Source of the DNA: Entophlyctis helioformis
Taxonomy: Eukaryota; Chytridiomycota; Chytridiomycetes; Chytridiales; Chytriomycetaceae
Reading direction: 5' to 3'
DNA: 21,677 nt
Assembly: GCA_025526915.1 (NCBI GenBank)
Contig: JAHLKH010000309.1
Span: 1 to 21,677, forward strand
Shown here: positions 14,460 through 21,677 of the stretch, piece by piece
Position numbering within the stretch: position 1 is the stretch's first letter
Layout: each line of letters opens with the position of its first letter
Notes under the pieces: model-generated
What the model was told of the DNA's origin: nothing
The model's database searches: none
Seen by the model: the letters and a program-made list of their open reading frames with translations, nothing else
Translations under genes and position numbers: made by a program

Positions 14460-17399
14460 ATGGACGGTACTTGGGATGCCACCACCACGGCGGCGGCAGC
14501 AACGGCCTCGGCAGCAGCGGCAGACGCAGCGGCAGACGCAGCCCGCACGCTGCACCAGCGCAGCAGCGGCGAGCTGCTGGCCACGGCCACCCGCCCGCTC
14601 GACGCCGCAGACTTTCTGCTGGCCACTGGCACGGCGGCCGATGCGGCTGCGGCGGCAAGTGGCGTGGAGAGCTCGTCTGGCAGCGGCCTGCCCGTCGGCC
14701 TTGCTGCAGATGCCGCCGGCAGCCTCGCCACGCAGCCCCTGCCCGGCACGGCTGCGCCGCCCTCTCACCAACAGCCGCACCACCTGCAGCCGCACCTTCT
14801 GCAGCCGCAGCGCTTCCAGCCAAAGCCGCACGACCAGAGCCATCCGGACGCGCTCGGCTCGCTCGCTGGCCTGACGTTCGGGACGCCCGCCACCTCGTTC
14901 CCGTCGCTTGCCAACGTGGCCGCAGGTGCCGGCGGCGGGACAGCGCCAGTCACGGCGGACGATCTGCCGGCATTCGGCACGGCCCAGCTCGGCATGGGCG
15001 TCGCCATCACCCGCCAGGGCAGCGCGGGCAGCACAGACAGCGGCCGCTTTCCTGGAACGCCGCCGCAGCAGGAAGACATTCTGCTGGACCCGCAGGCTCT
15101 TGCAGCCATCCACGACCCGTTTGCCACGGCGGCTGCGTCGGCTGCTGGCACAGGCAACGACCCGCACGATCTGCTGCATCCAAAGCCGCTTGCCCGCACG
15201 GCCTCCACTGGATCCGCCATGAACGCCGACCTGCAGACCCCGACGGGCCTCCTCGGGTCGCCGCTCAGGCCCATGATCCCGCTGAGCTCGCAGGCGTCCA
15301 ACGCGTCCTTTGCCGAGTTCACGTCGTTTGCAACGGCGCCGCAGTCGACAAACCATCTGGCACCTACGGGATCGGCCTCTGGCGCGCCCGACATGTCGCT
15401 GTCTTCGTCGAACCCAGGCATCGGCATGGGCTCGTCAACCGCATCGTTGCCGGCTGCATTTGCTCCGTCTTCGTCAAAGGCTCAGCGCACGTCCGTGACT
15501 CCCTCGGACGATGCCATTCCGTTCACAAACGCGAGCACATCGGCAGCCCTGGACTTCTTGACAAGCACCGCCGACCAGTCTGCCACGCGGCCCCCTGCGC
15601 CGCCCCTCGCCATGTCTGCTTCTGCGTCGTCCACTCTGGCGTCTGGCAAGCCGCTGTCGCCCAACCGATTCTCTTTTGGAGCAGCACCAGCGTCCTCTGC
15701 CAAGTCTCCCGGCTCGGCCAAAGAGCAGCAGCGGCCGCTATCGATGCCGGCTGTTTCGTCGTCAACGCCGTCCAAGTTCTCGCCAACGCGATCCGCGTTT
15801 GGTGCTCCCGAGGCCATGCCTGGCTCGAGATCTGGCGGGATTGCCGGTGCCGGTGCTGGCGGCAACCCGCTGATTTCTCCGCTGATTGAAGAAAAGGACT
15901 TGGCGCAGTCGCAGCACTCGCACCACCACCACCACCACTCGCAGTCTCTGTCTGGCGACTCGACCTTGTCAGTCAGCGGCATGCTGGCTGCTCCTCTCAG
16001 CGCATCCCTTGCGCCGCGCACTCGCCTCAACGCCCTGCCTCCGCCACTTGAGCCGCACATGTTCACGCTGCCCACGCGCAAGTGGACGGACCCCACATCG
16101 TTTGTCGAGGTGCCTTACATTGATCGTCTCGGCGACGCCATTGCACGCGGATTTGCCAACATCCCCGAGCTCCGACGGCCATCGCGACACATTATGACGC
16201 TGGACCAAGCCGTGGGCATGGACGACCCCTACAAGGCGCTGGTTCAGGCACACAGTTGGCGCAGTCTTGCTCAGCTAGCACGCTGCGACATCATCTCGAG
16301 CCATCCTGCCGATGTCGACAAGCTGTCGCGGCTCTGGCTGCTGCGATGGTACGCCTTGTCGCGCCTGCAGTTTTTCGACCACATCCAGACCGAGATGGAC
16401 CGAGTGGGCGAGCTTGAAACACCCGAGCTTGTGTTTGAGCGGCGGCCGGATGTGTGGCCCAACCGTCGCGGCCCACTGGCCAGCTTTGAGCTGCGGCTGT
16501 TTTGCAATCTTGTACCGGCCATGAAGGGCAACCACTACGAGAGTATCCGCCGGATGTACAAGCTGTTGTATTCGTATAGAAAGCAGGTGCAGCACGCGCA
16601 GACCCGCACTGCCCATCACCAGCAGCACCAGCCACAGGCCGCAGAGCAGATGCCGGGCGACCACCACGATGGGCAAGGCGATCGGGCCACCGTCGCTTCG
16701 CCAACCATGTCGGACTGGAAGACGACCCAGGCCGTTGTGCTCATGCACGTGGCCAACCTCTTGGCACAGGCACAGGATTTTCCAGGCGCAGCGAGCATCC
16801 TTGATCAGCTCTGGGCGATCAGGCCGGCCGACGACATGGACTTTTTGGCTGCTCTTGGCCGCGTGTACCTGCAGATTGGCGATCTCCCACTCGCCAAAAA
16901 GACGTTTTTGCGGATCGAGCAGCACCTTGGCCTGCCGATTGACGAATCCAAGCAGACGTTTGTGAGCGGGACCGGCAGCAAGAGCATGCCGGCGATTGTC
17001 AAGTCTGTCATTTTGACGCCGCTCCCGCAGACCGACTTGCCACGGCCCGACCTGGTGCTCTCGCATCGCGGCTTCCTCCACATGGCCGAAGGCGAGTTTG
17101 AGGCAGGCGCCGCGTGCTTCATGGACCTGCTCTCGCGTCTGCCCACGTACACTGCCGCCGTCAACAACCTGGCCATCTGCCACCTGTACATGGGCAATGT
17201 GGGCCAGGCGGCCAGTTTCCTCGAGTCGCTCATGGGCGAGTCGCCCAAGACGGCCGGCGTGTCTGAGGACCTCGTGTTCAATCTGTGCACCATGTACGAT
17301 CTCACGGAGCACAGTCTCGACAAGAAGCGCAAGCTGCTAGCCAATGTCGTGTCCTTGAATGCCGGCGACGACTTTTCAGCAGAGATGCTCAAGCTGTGA
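14460..17399 (+). CDS. TRAPPC12: TRAPPC12 (TRAPPIII complex subunit, TPR protein)
   Basis: TRAPPC12 belongs to the TRAPPIII complex, a Rab exchange factor in ER-Golgi traffic and autophagy. It is a single exon of 979 residues from the ATG at 14460 (human 735). Residues 1-530 are low-complexity: Ala runs, a Gln/His/Pro segment, Ser/Pro-rich stretches and a His run near 485 (HHHHHHSQS). The conserved part starts near 540 with KWTDPTSFVEVPYIDRLGDA, then LAQLARCDIISSHPADVDKL, LWLLRWYALSRLQFFDHIQT, ASFELRLFCNLVPAMKGNHY, and TPR-like helices (AASILDQLWAIRPADDMDFL, LGRVYLQIGDLPLAKKTF, LSRLPTYTAAVNNLAICHLY). It ends NLCTMYDLTEHSLDKKRKLL, as the family does. The long N-terminal extension is poorly conserved by its look. 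No introns were needed, unusual beside its multi-exon neighbours. It converges on PDAP1. Confidence 0.93.
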   Translation: MDGTWDATTTAAAATASAAAADAAADAARTLHQRSSGELLATATRPLDAADFLLATGTAADAAAAASGVESSSGSGLPVGLAADAAGSLATQPLPGTAAPPSHQQPHHLQPHLLQPQRFQPKPHDQSHPDALGSLAGLTFGTPATSFPSLANVAAGAGGGTAPVTADDLPAFGTAQLGMGVAITRQGSAGSTDSGRFPGTPPQQEDILLDPQALAAIHDPFATAAASAAGTGNDPHDLLHPKPLARTASTGSAMNADLQTPTGLLGSPLRPMIPLSSQASNASFAEFTSFATAPQSTNHLAPTGSASGAPDMSLSSSNPGIGMGSSTASLPAAFAPSSSKAQRTSVTPSDDAIPFTNASTSAALDFLTSTADQSATRPPAPPLAMSASASSTLASGKPLSPNRFSFGAAPASSAKSPGSAKEQQRPLSMPAVSSSTPSKFSPTRSAFGAPEAMPGSRSGGIAGAGAGGNPLISPLIEEKDLAQSQHSHHHHHHSQSLSGDSTLSVSGMLAAPLSASLAPRTRLNALPPPLEPHMFTLPTRKWTDPTSFVEVPYIDRLGDAIARGFANIPELRRPSRHIMTLDQAVGMDDPYKALVQAHSWRSLAQLARCDIISSHPADVDKLSRLWLLRWYALSRLQFFDHIQTEMDRVGELETPELVFERRPDVWPNRRGPLASFELRLFCNLVPAMKGNHYESIRRMYKLLYSYRKQVQHAQTRTAHHQQHQPQAAEQMPGDHHDGQGDRATVASPTMSDWKTTQAVVLMHVANLLAQAQDFPGAASILDQLWAIRPADDMDFLAALGRVYLQIGDLPLAKKTFLRIEQHLGLPIDESKQTFVSGTGSKSMPAIVKSVILTPLPQTDLPRPDLVLSHRGFLHMAEGEFEAGAACFMDLLSRLPTYTAAVNNLAICHLYMGNVGQAASFLESLMGESPKTAGVSEDLVFNLCTMYDLTEHSLDKKRKLLANVVSLNAGDDFSAEMLKL

Positions 17400-17520
17400 C
17401 ATGCTCCGCATCCCCCTCCGCCTCCGCTCCTCATTCTCCGTATGCGCACGTTGCGTTCATAAATGCAGCCCATTGGTTTCATTCGTTTGTGTCTCTTTTG
17501 CCGTACATGGATGGCTGCGT

Positions 17521-18610
17521 TTACTTCTTGCCGAGCGTCTTGGTCATGAGCGCCTTGCCTGCGTTGAGCGACTCTGCCTTGGCACCTGTTGCTCCCGACT
17601 TGGCTGTAAACGGTGGAAACACGTCAGCCAGAGCCTCGCATGATGCGATCGTCTGTCCGCACACGCACACACACATACGCACACACGCGGACAACGTACA
17701 CTCTGCCTCTTCTGCGCGCTTCCTGGCAGCCTCCTCGCGCTGCTTGCGGATGATGGCCAGACGGGCCAGGTCGGCTCTTGCCTGGTCGGTCTTGCCCTCC
17801 ATCTGCGCCTTCCAGAACGCCTGCTTGGCACGCTCCTTGTCGAGCGCCTCACTGCCGTCGATCGCACGCCGTCGATCGCACGCAAGCAGCCATGCGTCAG
17901 CCATGTCATGCCATCGCCATCCCATCGCCATGCGTCGTCCCTCCAACCGTCCGTCGAGTCACGACGACGCCGCGACGCCGCCACACAAAAAAGTTGCGAC
18001 AGCGTTGTTGCCATGCACTGCACCGCACCGTCCCGCCATGCACCGCACTCACCGCTCTCGTCTGCTGAGCTGGCCAGCGGCCTCCTTCTCCTGAATGACG
18101 TCGTCGTCATCGCCACCGCCCGACGCAGTCAGCGCCGACGCCTTGCCCGGCCGGTTGGCCGCACGGTTGGGGTTGATGACCTCCATGGCCGGCGCTTCGC
18201 CGACAGGGCCAATCGGCCCCAGTGCCGCATACGGGTCCCGGTGGTTGACCGACTTGGCCAGACGCTTGGCGAGCACCTCGGACTCGCTCTCGCTGCCCGA
18301 GTCGCTGCCAGACTCTGCGGGAGGCAGCTCGCCGGGCTGTCCACGAGTGCAAGTCCACGAGTGCATGTGCATGTGCACGCCGTGCAAGTGTGTGTGAGCC
18401 GCCGTTGGTGCACTTTGTTGCGCAGCTGCCCCACACTGCGAGCATTGAACGCACCTCGCCCCACATGCCGTTGCTGCCGCCGTCTTCGTCGCCAAACGAT
18501 GCGCCCGAGCGGCCACCGCCTGCTCCACGGCCGCCACCGCCGCCCCACTTGTTGGCCTTTGCGGGCGGCTTCTTTGCTCCCGACTTCTTGTCCTTGCCGC
18601 CGACGACCAT
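17521..18610 (-). CDS. PDAP1: PDAP1/PP28 family (28 kDa heat- and acid-stable phosphoprotein)
   Basis: This conserved, largely disordered phosphoprotein is a casein-kinase substrate linked to RNA-related functions; its exact role is not settled. Exons are 18610-18455, 18336-18053, 17851-17700 and 17603-17521 (phases 0, 2, 1), giving 224 residues (human 181). Residues 1-50 are basic and Gly-rich ([17 protein letters not shown], then GGGGG...GAGGG). An acidic Ser tract follows ([12 protein letters not shown]), typical CK2 sites. The family signatures are [20 protein letters not shown] and the highly conserved [20 protein letters not shown]. The C terminus is [11 protein letters not shown]. The start is the first ATG; two CCAAT boxes lie upstream. 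It ends 121 bp from the TRAPPC12 stop, in convergent orientation. Confidence 0.93.
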
Positions 18611-19037
18611 GCTGTTGTGTTGTTGTTGGTTAAGTGGTTTTTGGGCCCGGTTCTCATACCATTACCCCTGGTGGAATATTCCTGATTGGTCAACTCCTGG
18701 TGGGATCGCTGTGATTGGTCCATCTAGAGAGCCCTTGCGCAGTGCTGACACTGCGCGATGCGAGCACAGCAACGCGCCGTGCAGGCAGCAGCGCCTGCTG
18801 TCTCGCTGGGCGGTGCGTGTGTGTCCTCCATGAATAAAGACGGGCGAATGCATAGTCATGTGCAACGCCTCTCCTCTCTCTCTCTGAGGAGCATGCCATT
18901 CCACACACACACAGACCAGTGCTCCATGCATTGCTGCCAAACAATCAGAGCATGCCAATGCAAACAAACACCAGATCGCGACTTGCCACGACACACAACA
19001 ACACGCAACAACAAACCAACAAGCACGCCCAACACGC
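18611..19037. other. Intergenic region between divergent PDAP1 and XPG-like genes
   Basis: These 427 bp should hold both promoters. I see the CCAAT pair near PDAP1 and a pyrimidine-rich tract near 18868-18886 (cctctcctctctctctct). No further gene is recognised. Confidence 0.6.
18685..18718 (-). promoter_or_regulatory. Two CCAAT boxes upstream of PDAP1
   Basis: On the minus strand GACCAATCA occurs twice, with CCAAT at 18718-18714 and 18689-18685, 29 bp apart and about 75 and 104 bp before the PDAP1 ATG. Each is next to a copy of ctggtggga/ctggtggaa, so the pair may have arisen by local duplication. CCAAT boxes bind the HAP/NF-Y complex. Confidence 0.6.
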
Positions 19038-21677
19038 ATGGGAGTCGTCGGCGCGACTCCTCCCATCAACAAAGCAGGTGGTAGCAAAACCCTTGATCCC
19101 ACAAACCCTCTCTCGGGTGCAATTCAGGTCGTGGTACAGCCCCCTCAAACACTGCAGCAGCACAACACAAAGTGTCCGCCCATCCAGTGTGTTGTGCATG
19201 TGGACGTTCTCAGTCTTTTTGCCGGCGATATCTACAAAGCAGCACCAATACTGCTGGCACAGCCAGAGGAAAACTGGACGCCGACACTCGAGCCGCTCAT
19301 TGCCAGCCTCGCAGCATCGATTGGAAAGCTCCACACGGTCCGGCTCCATGTCGATGGCTCGCTTCTCAACACCAATGTCAAGGCTGTCTGCACTGAGCGG
19401 GCACGGGTAAATTTGGAAGCAGCATTGTCGATCCAGACAATGGTGGCCAAGCGAAAAGCAGACCAGAAAGGCAACAGGCTCACAAAGTATGCCACTTGCT
19501 GCTGTTGATTTGCATGCCGTGCTGACTGAGTGCCCTTCCAGGGACGAGATCCAGTCACTCCAGTGGGCATTTCCATTGACATGCGAGCGTAAGGCAGCAA
19601 TCTGTGGGGCCATTGGGGGTCTTCTTGGATACTTTGGGGAAGGGTCATCTGTGTGCCTTTGCGATAATGAGGCGGATGTTTGCATTGCATGCCGCGTGCG
19701 CGAAGCAAGGTTGGTTGGATCTTCTGCATGCCTCTCCAATCCATGGCTCACGTGCCTTTCTTGACAGCAATGTGCCAGTCGTCGTCATCAGTGGTGATAC
19801 CGACCTCATCTTTCATTGTGCCGGCTATTGCCCTGTCCTGCTGCTGCAAATGCGCGGCAGACAGATTGCACAGATGAGATTGTACAACCACCCAGGTGTA
19901 GCATCTATTGCAGCCACCTTTGACTTGCCAGAGATTCTTGACATCTGCCGGTTGGCAGCAGCAGCAGCGAGAAATGACTATTTTCATTGTGATGAGATTG
20001 GTAAGTTGGCTTGCCTGCTTTGCAATTTTGGATGCCATGCGCTGCGACCTTGACTTACTCGTGATGCTGCAATGATGACTTGCAAGGGATTGTCACGGTT
20101 GCAAAGTGCATTATGGCATGCATTCGTTTTGAGGCAACATGGGCAGGGATCACTGTCGCAGAGTTCTGTCAACGCCTGCAAGACCCAGACCTTGCCAGGA
20201 TGTTTGTGGACGTCTTCAAGGCCTCATTTATGTTGCAGATGTACAAGATTGGCGGCAAGCCTCTTGCTCAATTGTTCAGCAATGCCTTTGCGGTGTTTCT
20301 CAACCGTGACAAAACTGGAGCGGATATTGGAGAGTTCACAGACCAAAGCCATGGTTGTTATGGGGATGTTTTTGCTCAAATGATACCGCTGTAAGTCTTG
20401 CTTTGGATGCACTTGGACAGCATGGCATTGACATGAATGCATGCACCATCCAATGGCAACAGCAGGACTGCCAACAGGACCGCCTTGGCTCGAAAAAAGT
20501 AGGTGTGCTTGTGATCTCTGGAGGATTCTCATGGCACTGACTCTGATGGATGCCACTGGCAGATCTGCCTCTGCATGCACGGCCCGCAGTGGCTGCTGCT
20601 TGAGCCACACGGCACAGCAGCAGAAGGGCAATGCCAGTGGTGCGGTTTGGCACCTTACACGGGATGAAGTCATGGTGCTCGCCAAGCATATTGTCAACAC
20701 AAGGCGACTGGACGACATTTTTGTCATGCTCAATGGCTGCCGTGTCATGTTTAGCTGCGTTCTCGATGCACGGCAGACCTCCTCACCGACGACATTCTCA
20801 ACAGCCGCGACATCCTTGCTGATATCTGCGAGAATGCAAGCAAGCAGCTGCTGCAGGCTGTGCATGACTGGCGTATCGCTAAAGAAGCATATGCAAAGCT
20901 CAGCCCGGCTGGCAAGATTCTTTATCATGCATTGGTGGGTTTTGCGAGGCTTGGATGCATGTCTTGGCTGTCCACTGCATGCTATTGCTGATCTTCAATG
21001 CTGTCGGCTTGATCCATTACTGGCCGAGCAGAATGTGATAGCAAGACTGAATGAGCGGCTCAAGAAGTATCCAGGCTTGAAATGCGCATCTTTCAGGCGT
21101 CTAAAGAAGCCAGGTTTGCTCTGCACAGGTTGACACAGTGTGGCATTGTGTATTCACCACTGATCATGGCATTTGTGTGACAGTCAAGGGTAAAAAGACA
21201 AAGCAGCCTCTCAGAAGGAGCACACGGATTGCGACCCCAGAAGCTGTTGCCGATATTTGCGAAACGGCCATAAAGACACTCAACACCCTGACAAACCCAA
21301 CGGATGTCAGGCATGCTGATTTCCAAGCATCAGAATTTGGCGAGTGTTATGACCAAGCAAAGCAGATGCTGCAGTCGATTATCAATTGAGTACCGGTGCG
21401 TCTTTGCATTTGCTGGCTCTGTTTGCATGTGACGGCTTGCTGCAATTGCTTATCCTTCCACTCAACAGGCCGTCAAGCCACCAAAACCATGCAAGATGCT
21501 GCTGCCACCTGAGCTGCAGATGATAGAGGCACAGATTGCGACAAGGTCTTTCACATTGGTGTGCTTCAAGACACAAGGACGACTGTGAGTTGAACTGCAG
21601 GCTTGTGATTGCGAGCATCTTGTGCACATTCAAGATGCATGCCTAACATTGCATTCAACCACGGCAGGATCCATACC
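19038..21677 (+). CDS. XPG/FEN1-like (PIN-superfamily) nuclease homologue, frame-disrupted and running off the right edge
   Basis: Exons 1-4 join cleanly: 19038-19486, 19542-19709, 19768-20000 and 20087-20390, giving about 384 residues. The N terminus MGVVGATPPI and D56 (VHVDVLSLF), D106 (VRLHVDG), E193 and D195 (CDNEADVCIA), D216 and D218 (VISGDTDLIFH) follow the order and spacing of the FEN1/XPG metal-binding acids. A catalytic site therefore looks preserved. The substrate is unknown; the family cuts flap or branched DNA, and some members are inactive. Beyond 20390 recognisable peptide continues in changing frames: MNACTIQWQQQDCQQDRL (frame of 20421), MHGPQWLLLEPHGTAAEG (20563), VMVLAKHIVNTRRLDDIF (about 20674), LLTDDILNSRDILADICE (20779), and an exon at 21469-21584 with KMLLPPELQMIEAQIATRSF, next exon from 21668. 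Single-base shifts near homopolymers at 20377-20380, 20661-20663 and 20772-20773 would link several of these. It is either a recent pseudogene or error-containing sequence. Confidence 0.55.

Noticed and set aside
14357..15889. A 510-residue plus-strand frame overlapping the TRAPPC12 N-terminal region
   Set aside because: It is an out-of-frame shadow of GC-rich coding sequence, with no recognisable motif; the conserved TRAPPC12 peptide lies in the other frame.
18945..19751. 268-residue minus-strand frame
   Set aside because: It lies antisense to exons 1 and 2 of the XPG-like gene, and its Cys-rich peptide has no recognisable domain.
20224..20928. 234-residue minus-strand frame
   Set aside because: The plus strand in this stretch gives nuclease-family-like peptide with good splice sites; the minus frame has no motif.

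Overview
The window is nuclear DNA of a eukaryote with small, intron-rich, GC-rich genes. Introns are short (44 to about 170 bp) and have GT-AG ends. The gene content fits a flagellated (zoosporic, chytrid-like) fungus. There is a complete dynein regulatory complex subunit (DRC3), an arginine-type carbamoyl-phosphate synthetase with an apparent mitochondrial leader, a KEOPS subunit, and effector-like and ankyrin proteins of kinds seen in such fungi. The lineage is an inference; no rRNA or other taxonomic marker is present.

Layout. 1-1483 (-): 5' part of the carbamoyl-phosphate synthetase large subunit gene, running off the left edge. 1484-1934: intergenic with two minisatellites. 1935-2725 (+): CGI121/TPRKB-type KEOPS subunit, 3 exons. 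2817-2888 (+): tRNA-Glu(CTC) with a T4 terminator. 3228-4769 or 4814 (-): ankyrin-repeat gene. 4818-4982 (+): C-terminal piece of a mitochondrial bL35-like ribosomal protein. 5346-5600 (-): small SMP-domain protein with a TATA box. 5845-8338 (-): three-exon gene joining a coiled coil, a PD-(D/E)XK nuclease-like segment and a protein-kinase-like domain, as in Crinkler-type effectors. 8919-9211 (-): 3' fragment of an ABCC transporter. 9245-11210 (+): C2-domain protein. 11316-13460 (-): DRC3, nine exons. 13810-14424 (-): SVIP-like p97/VCP-interacting protein. 14460-17399 (+): TRAPPC12, one exon. 17521-18610 (-): PDAP1/PP28, four exons. 19038 to the right edge (+): XPG/FEN1-like nuclease gene whose 3' half changes frame repeatedly.

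Two kinds of region alternate. The left end and 9.2-18.6 kb hold conserved housekeeping or flagellar genes, densely packed and often divergent or convergent. The stretch from the tRNA to about 9.2 kb is accessory: an ankyrin gene and a Crinkler-like gene lie among two orphan 3' gene fragments (bL35m and ABCC), which suggests rearrangement next to a tRNA gene. The genes do not form one pathway. The clearest shared theme is flagellar or membrane-associated function (DRC3 and possibly the C2 protein) plus trafficking and proteostasis (TRAPPC12, SVIP).
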